Shown here: positions 25,956 through 34,078 of the stretch, one piece after another
How the letters are laid out: each line of letters begins with the position of its first letter
Numbering within the stretch: position 1 is the stretch's first letter
DNA from: Clostridium sp. CAG:768
GTDB lineage: Bacteria > Cyanobacteriota > Vampirovibrionia > Gastranaerophilales > Gastranaerophilaceae
Length of the DNA: 64,000 nt
Assembly: GCA_000437435.1 (NCBI GenBank)
Contig: FR899626.1
Coordinates: forward strand, 13,605-77,604
Direction: 5' to 3'
Translations under genes and position numbers: made by a program
The notes under the pieces: generated by a model
Told to the model about the DNA's origin: nothing
The model's database searches: none
Seen by the model: the letters and a program-made list of their open reading frames with translations, nothing else

Positions 25956-27320
25956 TTAAAATCTTTCTAAATATCTGTCGATTTCCCATTGAGAAACATA
26001 TGTTCTGAAAGAATCCCATTCTTTTTTCTTTGCTGACATAAATTCATTAAAGATGTGATCGCCAAGTGCAGCTCTTGCAACAAGGGATTTATCAAAGTAA
26101 TCTAATGCTTCTGCAAGACTGCCTGGTAAGGCATCAATTCTTTGTTTTTTACGTTCTTTAGTTGTTAATTTATAGATGTTACTTTCAACAGGAGCAGGTG
26201 GATCAATTTTATTTCTTACACCGTCAAGACAAGCTTCTAAAATAGCTGCAAATGCTAAATATGGGTTGCAAGCAGGATCCGGAGATCTTAATTCTACTCT
26301 TGTAGAACTGCCTCTTTTTGCAGGAACTCTTAAAAGTGCACTTCTGTTTGCAAGTGACCAAGCTAAGTATACTGGTGCTTCATAGCCTGGTACTAAACGT
26401 TTAAAGCTGTTTACTGTAGGATTTAAAATTGCTGTAATGCTTTTTACGTGTTTTAACATACCGCCAATTGAATATTTGGCGATGTCTGATAATTGATAAT
26501 CTGCTTTTTCATCATAAAAAGCGTTTTTACCGTTTTTAAATAATGAAACGTTACAGTGCATACCAGATCCATTAATTCCGTAAATAGGTTTTGGCATAAA
26601 TGTCGCATGTAAGTTATGTTTTGCAGCTATTGCTTTAACTGCTACTTTGAATGTTGCAACATTGTCTGCAGCTGTTAAAATATCCGCGTATCTAAAATCA
26701 ATTTCGTGCTGACCGTCAGCAACTTCGTGGTGAGATGCTTCGATATCAAATCCCATTTCTTGAAGTGTTAATACAATATCTGATCTTACATCTTCCCCTA
26801 AATCTTCTGGGCCTACATCATAATATCCAGCTGTATCATTTGTTGAAGTAGTTACGTTGCCATCTTTGTCTTTTGCAAATAAGAAGAATTCTGCTTCTGG
26901 GCCTACATTCATAGAAAAACCTAGTTTTTCAGCTTCTTTCATAACTCTTTTTAAGTTGCATCTTGGACAGCCTTCAAATGGAGTTCCATCTGCGTTGTAT
27001 ATGTCACAAATTAATCTTGCTGAATTTACACCTTCAGAACCTCTCCAAGGTAAAATTTGGAATGAGTTTTTGTCTGGATGGAAAAACATATCTGATGTTT
27101 CAATGCTTCTGAACCCCTTAATTGATGATCCGTCAAGCATGATTTCATTATTTAATGCTTTTTCGATATGTTGAGAAGGAATAGTCATATTTTTTACTTG
27201 TCCGTTTATGTCAACGAATTGTAATTTGATAAATTTGATATTGTAATCTTTGATAAATCCTTTGATATCATCTTCACTGAATTGCTTGTTGTCTAATCTT
27301 GTGTGCATAAATTCTTTCAT
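25956..27320 (-). CDS. glnA: Glutamine synthetase, type I
   Basis: A 454-residue GSI enzyme joining ammonia to glutamate with ATP. The N-terminal beta-grasp domain has FVDINGQVKNMTIP and DGSSIKGF; the catalytic domain has GPEAEFFLF, the EASHHEVADGQHEIDFRY metal site, NGSGMHCNVSLF and the substrate arginine region ANRSALLRVPAKRG then RVELRSPDPACNPYLAFA. The length and the absence of an NLYDLPPEE-type adenylylation loop (here NIYKLTTKERKK) place it with the shorter, non-adenylylated GSI-alpha type. AAGGAAAGAGG is the ribosome binding site, and a clear promoter lies at 27367-27395. Confidence 0.95.
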   Translation of the reverse strand: MKEFMHTRLDNKQFSEDDIKGFIKDYNIKFIKLQFVDINGQVKNMTIPSQHIEKALNNEIMLDGSSIKGFRSIETSDMFFHPDKNSFQILPWRGSEGVNSARLICDIYNADGTPFEGCPRCNLKRVMKEAEKLGFSMNVGPEAEFFLFAKDKDGNVTTSTNDTAGYYDVGPEDLGEDVRSDIVLTLQEMGFDIEASHHEVADGQHEIDFRYADILTAADNVATFKVAVKAIAAKHNLHATFMPKPIYGINGSGMHCNVSLFKNGKNAFYDEKADYQLSDIAKYSIGGMLKHVKSITAILNPTVNSFKRLVPGYEAPVYLAWSLANRSALLRVPAKRGSSTRVELRSPDPACNPYLAFAAILEACLDGVRNKIDPPAPVESNIYKLTTKERKKQRIDALPGSLAEALDYFDKSLVARAALGDHIFNEFMSAKKKEWDSFRTYVSQWEIDRYLERF

Positions 27321-27366
27321 GTAGACCTCTTTCCTTCTAAATTGTATTTTTATAAATTACTTTTTT

Positions 27367-27395
27367 ATTAGAATACTTTTTTTTAAAAAGGTCAA
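27367..27395 (-). promoter_or_regulatory. glnA promoter
   Basis: On the minus strand: TTGACC (27395-27390), 17-base spacer, TCTAAT (27372-27367). This gives a 5' leader of about 40 bases with a good ribosome binding site. Confidence 0.55.
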
Positions 27396-27719
27396 TACTT
27401 TGCAAATTAAGATTAAATAAAGACGTAATCAGTCAATTATTATAAATATATAAATGTTTTTCTAAAAATAGTGTTAATTTTTAAAAAATCAGGGAATATA
27501 TTAATTACAAAGGGAGGTACGGGAAAGTTTTAGTATAAAAATAAAGATTATTGAGCATATTTTTTAATGCTTAATTCTTTAAAACGCTTTGTAATATTGC
27601 TTTACAGAATTATGTAAAGATATGTAACGAAATAAATATGATATAGCAATTATATACTTCGAAAATACTTTATTAATATGTAAGCAATAAATACCAAATA
27701 AAACGATTAAATAAACACG
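27396..27719. other. Gene-free AT-rich gap between glnA and the small RNA candidate
   Basis: No ORF with a plausible start and ribosome binding site is seen on either strand. The stretch holds AGGGAGG (27510-27516) without a following start codon, and a perfect 7-base inverted repeat CTTTACA/TGTAAAG at 27600-27619 that could be an operator or small hairpin. It may hold the promoter of the small RNA candidate at 27720-27834. Confidence 0.5.
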
Positions 27720-27834
27720 AGATATAAATACACACACTAACTATTTACACTACCTACTACACACTAACCTTCTACACACACGAGGAATTACTAAAAAGAA
27801 TTCCAAACTCTATCGAAAGATAGGGTTTTTTTTT
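27720..27834 (+). ncRNA. Candidate small RNA: 60-base G-free stretch, hairpin, terminator
   Basis: Between two minus-strand genes lies a plus-strand intrinsic terminator: ACTCTATC, tetraloop GAAA, GATAGGGT and nine T (27807-27834). No plus-strand gene precedes it. Upstream comes a hairpin GGAATT ... AATTCC (27784-27804) and before that 60 bases (27722-27781) without a single G, rich in CAC and CTAC repeats, which would stay unpaired. A C-rich single-stranded part that can pair with GGAG/GUGUGU sequences, ahead of a terminator hairpin, is the shape of a trans-acting small RNA. The 5' end is not determined. Alternatively it is only a terminator for read-through RNA. Confidence 0.5.
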
Positions 27835-27850
27835 GAGTAAAATTTATGTC

Positions 27851-29767
27851 TTAGGCTATTTGAGGGAAAACGATATCAATGTATTTTTGATAGTTTTCAG
27901 GTTCAAAAAATCCGACTGAAAATTCTGCAGAATTAGTCCCTAATTGTTGCGCTTCAGGTACTTCTATCGGAGGTCCTGCCGGAGTTGAACGAGATGGATT
28001 TTTAGGGTTAGAAATTACGCCTGTGCTTCTTAAAATAGTTACAAGCAGTGATTTTCCTTTTACTTCATATTCTGTAAGTCCTTTTGTAATTACTCCAAAG
28101 CCTTGTGTTCCGACATATCTTTGCATTGGGGCAAAATTTGTTTTAACTTCAATTCCTCTGACTTTTGGCAGGTGTTCTCTCATATCATAGTCCGGATCAA
28201 ATTCTCTTTTTATAATAGAGTTTAAATCCTCTGAGTAAGTTTCTGTAACCGGTGATTTCAGGTTAAATTTTACTTGCCATAATTTATTTTTTAGCTTGTT
28301 ATCCCATTCTATTTTAAAATTGATTAGTTCTTCATTTTGTTCTACTTGAATATCAAAAAAACTTGTTTTAATTATATTATTTTTGAATGAGTAAATTTCA
28401 GCTTTTTCTCCAATGTCATCTGCAACAGCTCCAAAGTTATAGGTGTCACCTTCATCTTTAAAACGAACAAATTCCATTTCAACATTTCCTATACGTATTT
28501 TACCGTTTTTAACTTCGAAGTTAATTTGAGGTTTAACTGCAGGTGAATATTTTAGAGTATAAATGTCTGTAAAGTCTTCTGTGACAGGGATTTTTTGAGT
28601 GTCATAAAGAAGCGAGTTTTCTACTCCGAAGTGTTTCCCGATAACTTTATATTCAGGAAGCAAATCTTTGCTTTCCATTATAGGTGTTTTGAAATTGTAT
28701 TTAAGTCTTAACTCTTCAATGATAGTATTTGCTATTTGAATTATTTTTTCGTATCTAGTGACATTTTCTCTGTGAACTAAATCTGTAGAGCAGCCGCAAA
28801 TTCCGTCATGTGCTTGATTTTTGAGTAATAATTTATATGCGTATTCAATTATAGAGTTATATTCTTCCCCGTATTTTTTCTGTAATTTATCGGCTTGCTC
28901 AAGTAAATATGTGCATTTAATATTATATTGTTTAAGTTTTAGTCTTGCAGAGTATGAACCTTGGAGGATAAATGTTTTGCTGTTATCTCTGAGTTCATCA
29001 TTCCATTCAAATTGTTTAAAATTGTCTTTTACAAGTTCAAAGTATTCAAATGGGTTAGATAGTTTAATTTCATAATTATCAAGTAAGGAATTTACTTTTT
29101 CGATTTGTTCTGTAATATCAGGTTCTACACCTAAATGATCTGCACCAATAGGTAGAAGTAAATAATTTCCTGATTTTTCTGCTATTTTATCTAAATTCCC
29201 TTTTAACCATTCAGCTTTTTGCTCGATAGTCATAGGAGCTGAAAATATATCCATAAAGTATCCGCGGATAAGATTTACAGTGTTAATTCCATTAAATGAG
29301 AATTCTGATGGAATATCGCCACAGCCACGCCATACAACACATTTATCAATCCCAAAATCTTTAAATATTTTAGGGATATTTTGACTGTGTCCGAACGTGT
29401 CAGCAAGATAGCCTATAAAATCTGTACAGCCAAAATCTTTTGATATTTTAAGTCCAATTTCCAGATTCTTTTCAAATACGGTTTTGTCTGTAAGAAATTC
29501 ATCAACAAGTGTATAGCAAGGTCCGATATATAATTTTTTTTCTGCAATAAATTTTCTTACAAGTTCTTCTTTTTCTGGTCTGATTTCTAAGTAATCTAAT
29601 AGTGCACTTACTTGTCCGTCAAAGTAAAATGATGGAATTTTTTTGTTTTCAAGCATTTCTAATACATTATCAAAAACTCTCAAAAGTCTAAGTCTGAAAA
29701 CTTCAAATTCTCTATACCATTCTCTATCCCAGTGTGTGTGTAAATATGCTATAACTTGTTTTTTCAT
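27851..29767 (-). CDS. GH38 family alpha-mannosidase
   Basis: A 638-residue glycoside hydrolase family 38 protein. The zinc motif HTHWDREW is at residues 10-17 (H10, H12 by numbering), the catalytic nucleophile region YLADTFGHSQNIP has D123 and H127, and NQAHDGICGCSTD near 310 contains the second zinc histidine region. It cleaves alpha-mannosides; there is no signal peptide, so the substrate is imported or internal. At 638 residues it is shorter than the usual 800-1000, with a reduced C-terminal beta domain, although the end (TPAGPPIEVPEAQQ) looks natural. The start has TAAAAA six bases upstream and no ribosome binding site. Confidence 0.88.
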   Translation of the reverse strand: MKKQVIAYLHTHWDREWYREFEVFRLRLLRVFDNVLEMLENKKIPSFYFDGQVSALLDYLEIRPEKEELVRKFIAEKKLYIGPCYTLVDEFLTDKTVFEKNLEIGLKISKDFGCTDFIGYLADTFGHSQNIPKIFKDFGIDKCVVWRGCGDIPSEFSFNGINTVNLIRGYFMDIFSAPMTIEQKAEWLKGNLDKIAEKSGNYLLLPIGADHLGVEPDITEQIEKVNSLLDNYEIKLSNPFEYFELVKDNFKQFEWNDELRDNSKTFILQGSYSARLKLKQYNIKCTYLLEQADKLQKKYGEEYNSIIEYAYKLLLKNQAHDGICGCSTDLVHRENVTRYEKIIQIANTIIEELRLKYNFKTPIMESKDLLPEYKVIGKHFGVENSLLYDTQKIPVTEDFTDIYTLKYSPAVKPQINFEVKNGKIRIGNVEMEFVRFKDEGDTYNFGAVADDIGEKAEIYSFKNNIIKTSFFDIQVEQNEELINFKIEWDNKLKNKLWQVKFNLKSPVTETYSEDLNSIIKREFDPDYDMREHLPKVRGIEVKTNFAPMQRYVGTQGFGVITKGLTEYEVKGKSLLVTILRSTGVISNPKNPSRSTPAGPPIEVPEAQQLGTNSAEFSVGFFEPENYQKYIDIVFPQIA

Positions 29768-29773
29768 ACTTAA

Positions 29774-29802
29774 TTTTTAGCATATTTATGATTATTGTGC
29801 AA
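29774..29802 (-). promoter_or_regulatory. Mannosidase gene promoter, leaderless spacing
   Basis: On the minus strand: TTGCAC, 17-base spacer, TGC then TAAAAA, six bases, ATG 29767. The -10 is imperfect but the extended TGn and -35 support it. Confidence 0.5.
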
Positions 29803-29894
29803 AGAATTAACAAAAATTATCTAATTGGCACTCCTTTTAGAGAATGCGTTTTTTTATATATTTATTTATTTTTACCTAAAAGAGGTGAGGTTAA

Positions 29895-30722
29895 ATGAAA
29901 AAAATTATTTTATTGGCAGGTTTGTTATTACTTGTTGCTGGCTCTGCTCAGGCTGGTATTTTATCGAATATTTTTGGATTTGGAAATTATAATAATGGGT
30001 ATTATTATCCGCCAAATTATCGATATACAAATGGAAGTTATTACAGACCGCCAAGATATAACACTTATTACAATAACAGATATTACTATAATAGAAATCC
30101 TTATCAATATAACAGGTATTATAATAATAGTTATCCTGGAAATTATTACAATTACAGACAACCTATTATTTATAGGACTAATGTAAAAAGAAGTATGATT
30201 GATTCAAGTAGTAAAGAAAAGAATGTCGCTGATAAAATGTCAGGTTTAGATAAGTTAGAAAGACAAATGTTTCATCAATCATATGAATATGAAACACCAA
30301 AGACACGCATTGAAAGACTTGAACAAAAAATATTTGGGGCATCGCAATCAGGTGAGTTGAAAGACCGATTATCAACTTTAAAAAGTGCTGCAAAAAATTA
30401 CAAAGCATACAATCAAAATATGTACAATACCTATAACCCTAACTATTCAAATTATTCAGCAGATACAGCTTATAGACCTCCGATTTTTACAGGCTCATCA
30501 GGTGCAGGATGGCAAAATACGTTATGGGGAAATTTTAAAAATCAATTTACAGGCATGCCGACAGGATTTACTCCTGCTATGGATCCGGCTTATATGGATT
30601 ACTTTGAGGCTGAACGTGCAATGATGGGAAATGGTCAATCTGTGGATGTGAGAACGAATAGAGGTTATTATACGTCAAATACAAATCGAGGCATGACAAC
30701 AGGTGTTACAATTTTAGATTGA
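29895..30722 (+). CDS. Secreted Tyr/Asn-rich protein
   Basis: A 275-residue protein with a clear signal peptide (KKIILLAGLLLLVAGSAQA, cleavage after A21 or so). Residues about 30-95 are extremely rich in Tyr, Asn, Arg and Pro (YYRPPRYNTYYNNRYYYN). After it comes a helical unit LDKLERQMFHQSY ... RIERLEQKIFGASQSGELKDRL: two copies of an L..LE..(I/M)F pattern that I associate with exported proteins of Melainabacteria and cyanobacteria. The C-terminal third is Met/Thr/Asn-rich. It is exported, and may be a surface or envelope-associated low-complexity protein. The ribosome binding site is GAGGTGAGG. Function unknown. Confidence 0.75.
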   Translation: MKKIILLAGLLLLVAGSAQAGILSNIFGFGNYNNGYYYPPNYRYTNGSYYRPPRYNTYYNNRYYYNRNPYQYNRYYNNSYPGNYYNYRQPIIYRTNVKRSMIDSSSKEKNVADKMSGLDKLERQMFHQSYEYETPKTRIERLEQKIFGASQSGELKDRLSTLKSAAKNYKAYNQNMYNTYNPNYSNYSADTAYRPPIFTGSSGAGWQNTLWGNFKNQFTGMPTGFTPAMDPAYMDYFEAERAMMGNGQSVDVRTNRGYYTSNTNRGMTTGVTILD

Positions 30723-30760
30723 CTTTTTTTATAATGTCATTAAATCATACATATAGATGT

Positions 30761-30810
30761 TTATACCACTCTTAAAATAGGTAATAATATATCAGATAAG
30801 AGTGGTATAA
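30761..30810 (+). promoter_or_regulatory. 14-bp perfect inverted repeat abutting the fliJ start
   Basis: TTATACCACTCTTA (30761-30774), 22-base loop, TAAGAGTGGTATAA (30797-30810); one base later comes the fliJ ATG. The only Shine-Dalgarno-like bases (GAGTGG, 30800-30805) lie in the right arm, so folded RNA would hide them. A likely promoter is TTACAA (30706), 18 bases, TATAAT (30730-30735). It could instead act as a DNA operator. Confidence 0.7.
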
Positions 30811-30811
30811 A

Positions 30812-31300
30812 ATGCCTTTCAGATACAGGTTACAAAAAGTTCTAGAATTTCGTATTCGTAAGAAAGAAGAACAGTTAGCAGTAGTTCAAAAAGCTCAACA
30901 AGCAGTTATTATTGCAGAAGAAAATATTCGAAAAAACGAAGAAGAAATCAGGACCACAAAACTGAATATGCGACAAGCTGATCCTATGATGTATGAAACT
31001 TATGATAAGTATTTAATACATCTTTGGGATAAGGCAGAAAAGTTGGAGCAAATTCGAGTTGAGGCTCAACAAAAACTAGATGAAGAAAAAGCGAAGCTAG
31101 TAAAACTGGAGCAAGGTGTTAAAGTCTTAGAAAAGCACAAAGAAAAACACAGAGAGGCTTATATAGCAGAAGAAAAAGCCGCAGAATTAAAACAGTATTC
31201 AGAGTTAGGTGTTACAAGATTCTTCAGGCAAAGCCACGAAAAAATTGAAGAGGAAGAAGAAATCCTCAAAAAGTTAGAAGAAATAGACGGAGGTAGTTAA
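30812..31300 (+). CDS. fliJ: Flagellar export chaperone FliJ
   Basis: A 162-residue coiled-coil protein. It starts PFRYRLQKVLEFRIRKKEEQL, the typical FliJ first helix, continues as a long charged helix (AQQAVIIAEENIRKNEEEI), turns at about residue 55-65 (DPMMYETYDKYL) and returns as a second helix ending in RFFRQSHEKIEEEEE. FliJ sits in the flagellar export apparatus with FliI/FliH and FlhA. It starts the FliJ-FliK-hook operon. No ordinary ribosome binding site is free: the candidate is inside a 14-bp inverted repeat that ends one base before the ATG. Confidence 0.85.
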   Translation: MPFRYRLQKVLEFRIRKKEEQLAVVQKAQQAVIIAEENIRKNEEEIRTTKLNMRQADPMMYETYDKYLIHLWDKAEKLEQIRVEAQQKLDEEKAKLVKLEQGVKVLEKHKEKHREAYIAEEKAAELKQYSELGVTRFFRQSHEKIEEEEEILKKLEEIDGGS

Positions 31301-31305
31301 TAAAA

Positions 31306-32154
31306 ATGAATGTAAGCACATCTTCAGCAGCCGCAACTGCAAGTACTTCAGATGTTAGTTCTACTCAATCACAATCTAAAACAAGTAAGACTAAATCTAC
31401 AGATAAATCTTTTGAAGATGAAATGAAAACTGCTTCTGATACTGATAAAGATAATAAAGTAGAAGCTTCAAAAGATGATAAAAAAACATCTAGCGATAAA
31501 AAGACAGAAAAAGATTCTACAAAAGAGGCAAATAAATTATCTCAAGAATTACAAAATTCTGATGATATTGTATCAGATGACCTTTTGAAAGGTGGTATAA
31601 ATTTTACAGATTTTAAATACCATAATGAAGGTCAATCAATTCTTTCTCAAAATATTCAAAATTTAATTAATACAAAGGATTTGATGTCAACTATTAATTC
31701 TGCATCAACTTTTGATTATGATGTAATTAATATGTCTGACAGTGATGCAAATTTCTTTGCAAATCTTGTTCAAAATACAGATATGTCTATGAAAAGTATA
31801 GCAACTCAGGTTAATGATGCTATGGCTAATGGGACAGAAGGTGTTCAAAAAAGTGTTCAAGTATCTTCTGTTTTAATGGATAAGTTGTCAGAATCTATGA
31901 AGACAAATCAGCCTTTTAGAATTGATTTTGATAAAGATGTTTCTGTAATCTTGAAAGTTAATAAAGATGGAAGTCTTGCAGCTAATTTTATTCCAGGAGA
32001 TAAGGCTGTAGAACAATATTTGAGAAATAATATTTCATCTTTAAGACAAAGATTTGATGATCAGAATTTACCATATTCTGAATTAAGTTATAGTAATTCT
32101 CGTCAGCAACAGCAGGAAAAACGTAGAAATAATAAGGAGAATAGAGATGAATGA
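31306..32154 (+). CDS. FliK-like flagellar hook-length control protein
   Basis: A 282-residue protein. The first 90 residues are Ser/Thr/Lys/Asp-rich and disordered (STSDVSSTQSQSKTSKTKST); a helical middle part follows, and the C-terminal 100 residues resemble the FliK secretion-switch domain (FRIDFDKDVSVILKVNKDGSLAANF, then a helix EQYLRNNISSLRQRFDDQN). FliK measures hook length and switches export specificity at FlhB. Position between FliJ and a hook protein supports the call; the sequence alone is moderately convincing. GGAGG lies upstream, and the gene overlaps the next by eight bases. Confidence 0.72.
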   Translation: MNVSTSSAAATASTSDVSSTQSQSKTSKTKSTDKSFEDEMKTASDTDKDNKVEASKDDKKTSSDKKTEKDSTKEANKLSQELQNSDDIVSDDLLKGGINFTDFKYHNEGQSILSQNIQNLINTKDLMSTINSASTFDYDVINMSDSDANFFANLVQNTDMSMKSIATQVNDAMANGTEGVQKSVQVSSVLMDKLSESMKTNQPFRIDFDKDVSVILKVNKDGSLAANFIPGDKAVEQYLRNNISSLRQRFDDQNLPYSELSYSNSRQQQQEKRRNNKENRDE

Positions 32155-32983
32155 TTCTTTTATAACTGCTTTAAATACACAAAAGTCCACTACAAATTGG
32201 ATGGATGTTATAGCTAGTAATATGACTAATGTCTATACTCCTGGTTTTAGAGAACAGCAGGTTAATTTTAAAACCTTTTTAGGTGGTGCTATTTCTGATG
32301 ATTATGATAAAAAAACAAGTCAAGGTAAATCAACTCCGGGTACTTCTAATGAAAACCTATTTTTAGAAGGTAAAGGTTTTTTCTTAGTAAAAAATGCTGA
32401 AGGAAAAAGTATTTATACAAGATTAGGAGAATTTACTTTTGATAAAGAAGGTGTATATCGCGATAAAAGTGGAAATACTGTTCAAGGTTATATCTTAAAT
32501 GATAAAGGTGAGATTATGCAAGGAACAAAATCTATTACTTCTGATCTTTATCAGCAAACTGCTTTAAAAGGTGGTGCGTTAGATATACCGACTACTAATA
32601 TAAAATTGTGGATAGATCCTAATAATGGTAAGTATCTTGGCAAATACGATGATTATGAAATAAAAAATGATGGTACTATTTATGGAAAGGCTGATGGAGG
32701 TAAACGTTCTGTCCCATTATATCGTGTAACAACAAGAAATTTCCATAATGCAGCAGCTCTTTATGAATTTAAGCCAGGACAATTTTTAGAAACAGAAGAA
32801 TCAGGTAAACCTGTAATAGGTGTTGGCGAAATTAGATCTGGACTTTTAGAAATGTCAAACGCAGATTTTAGAGCAAATATTTCATATTTCCAAATGGCGA
32901 AATTACAAATGGAAGTATCAAATAAATTAATATCTTCTAACAAAGAATTGCTTGAAGAAGCTTTGAGATTAGTTGGTAACTAA
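32147..32983 (+). CDS. Flagellar hook-basal body protein (FlgE/FlgF/FlgG family)
   Basis: A 278-residue rod/hook protein. The N-terminal rod motif is LNTQKSTTNWMDVIASNMTNVYTPGF (the classic ASNxANxxTPGF pattern, slightly altered), followed by LFLEGKGFFLVKN, YTRLGEFTFDKEGVYRD and GNTVQGYIL. The C-terminal hook-rod helix is VGEIRSGLLEMSNADF to SYFQMAKLQMEVSNKLISSNKELLEEAL. It is exported by the flagellar system and forms rod or hook. It is shorter than typical FlgE, so FlgF/FlgG-like is possible. AAGGAG is the ribosome binding site. A terminator follows. Confidence 0.87.
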   Translation: MNDSFITALNTQKSTTNWMDVIASNMTNVYTPGFREQQVNFKTFLGGAISDDYDKKTSQGKSTPGTSNENLFLEGKGFFLVKNAEGKSIYTRLGEFTFDKEGVYRDKSGNTVQGYILNDKGEIMQGTKSITSDLYQQTALKGGALDIPTTNIKLWIDPNNGKYLGKYDDYEIKNDGTIYGKADGGKRSVPLYRVTTRNFHNAAALYEFKPGQFLETEESGKPVIGVGEIRSGLLEMSNADFRANISYFQMAKLQMEVSNKLISSNKELLEEALRLVGN

Positions 32984-33014
32984 TTCTTATTTAAACTAAA
33001 ATTTAAACTCCATT

Positions 33015-33974
33015 TTACGAAGGGACTTTTGTCCCTTTTATTTCTTTTATAATTTCTATAATTTCTGGAGATGCATCATTGATATCTGTAATATTCTCTT
33101 TTACCAATTGTGCAAATTCAGATTTTTTAAACTCATGAAGTCCTCTATGTTTAAAAAAGTTTTCAAGAAATTCTACTTTTGATGTACAATTTTCTAAATC
33201 TTCAATTGGTGCTAATGAAATATTTTTAGTTGCGTAGTTTAATGTTTTTATTATTAGTGTATTTGGCAGCATATCTTCAAATTCTCCACTTTTTAGCAGA
33301 TGAACTTTGTCAATTTTTCTTAATTTGGGTTTAATTTCTATTAAATTTGATTGGGCATCATTGTCAAGTAGTATAAAAATCGGTATTTTTAATTTGTCAG
33401 CAAAGTTGTAAAAGTATTTAACTACTTGATTTTTTCCACCTGCTGATAGTATGTGAATTCCATGCTCTTTAAAATCAAAGTCGCAAATTTGAGAAAACTT
33501 AGGTAGTAAGATTTCTTCTGTTATTCCTTCGCATAATATAATCGTTTTTATCGGATAACCAAAATTTTCTTCAGCATTAATTTTGTTATCAAGAGACTTT
33601 AGCCATTTAAGATTATTTGGGATATTTTCTGGTAGAATTTTTATAATATTTTTATAATTAATTTTATTTTTTATTAATTTTTTTGTGTTTTCGTTTAAGT
33701 TGAATAAAGAATTTTCATAATCATAGAGCTTTTGATTTATTAGTAAATCCTCATTCGTTTCACTAAAAGAAGAATTGAAAATCATTTCTGCAATGTTTTT
33801 CAAATCTTCATAATCCATAGAATCAAGTTCTTGTTTTTTTAATTTAGGCTCAATTAAATTATTTGTGATGATATCTTTAAATACTCTTAGATATTTAATT
33901 TCTGGATCTTTAAATCTGGTGAGTCTATCAACAGATATCGTTAGTTGTTCTTTTGTTAGTGGTTTTATTTTCAA
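33015..33974 (-). CDS. Stand-alone OLD-type TOPRIM protein
   Basis: A 319-residue protein. Residues 1-130 are helical and unfamiliar. The TOPRIM domain begins at KTIILCEGITEEILLP (E149, with E153/E154), and has ILLDNDAQ (D204 and D206), the acidic residues of OLD-family nucleases; LSAGGKNQVVKYF lies between. OLD nucleases normally have an N-terminal ABC-type ATPase, which is missing here. It could be a solo nuclease, part of a defence module whose ATPase is elsewhere, or a remnant. The start is TTG 33974, with AGGGA seven bases upstream. It lies between the flagellar operon and an outward hypothetical gene. Confidence 0.72.
   Translation of the reverse strand: MKIKPLTKEQLTISVDRLTRFKDPEIKYLRVFKDIITNNLIEPKLKKQELDSMDYEDLKNIAEMIFNSSFSETNEDLLINQKLYDYENSLFNLNENTKKLIKNKINYKNIIKILPENIPNNLKWLKSLDNKINAEENFGYPIKTIILCEGITEEILLPKFSQICDFDFKEHGIHILSAGGKNQVVKYFYNFADKLKIPIFILLDNDAQSNLIEIKPKLRKIDKVHLLKSGEFEDMLPNTLIIKTLNYATKNISLAPIEDLENCTSKVEFLENFFKHRGLHEFKKSEFAQLVKENITDINDASPEIIEIIKEIKGTKVPS
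33020..33039 (+). terminator. Intrinsic terminator of the flagellar operon
   Basis: AAGGGAC, loop TTTT, GTCCCTT and T-rich tail. It lies inside the 3' end of the converging TOPRIM gene. Confidence 0.75.
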
Positions 33975-34078
33975 AATTCTATCCCTGATTGTAACATTTG
34001 TTAATTAAAATATAATGAATTTAGCAAATTTTTTCCATTTTATTTTTTTATTATAATAAGTAGTAGTGGAGTGGAATT

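Noticed and set aside
27587..27608. NtcA or CRP-like site in TGTA-N9-TACA upstream of glnA
   Set aside because: The spacing is one base too long for either consensus, and it lies about 270 bases upstream of the glnA start, away from the promoter at 27367-27395.
27722..27781. The CAC/CTAC-rich stretch as a CRISPR or tandem repeat array
   Set aside because: There is no regular repeat unit or spacer. The only striking property is the absence of G.
29932..30408. Overlapping Ile-rich frames on both strands within the Tyr/Asn-rich gene
   Set aside because: They are shadows caused by biased TAT/AAT codons. The signal peptide and ribosome binding site belong to the 29895 frame.
30806..30814. TATAAA before fliJ as another leaderless -10 box
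   Set aside because: It abuts the ATG, so transcription would start inside the gene; it does not fit the six-base spacing.
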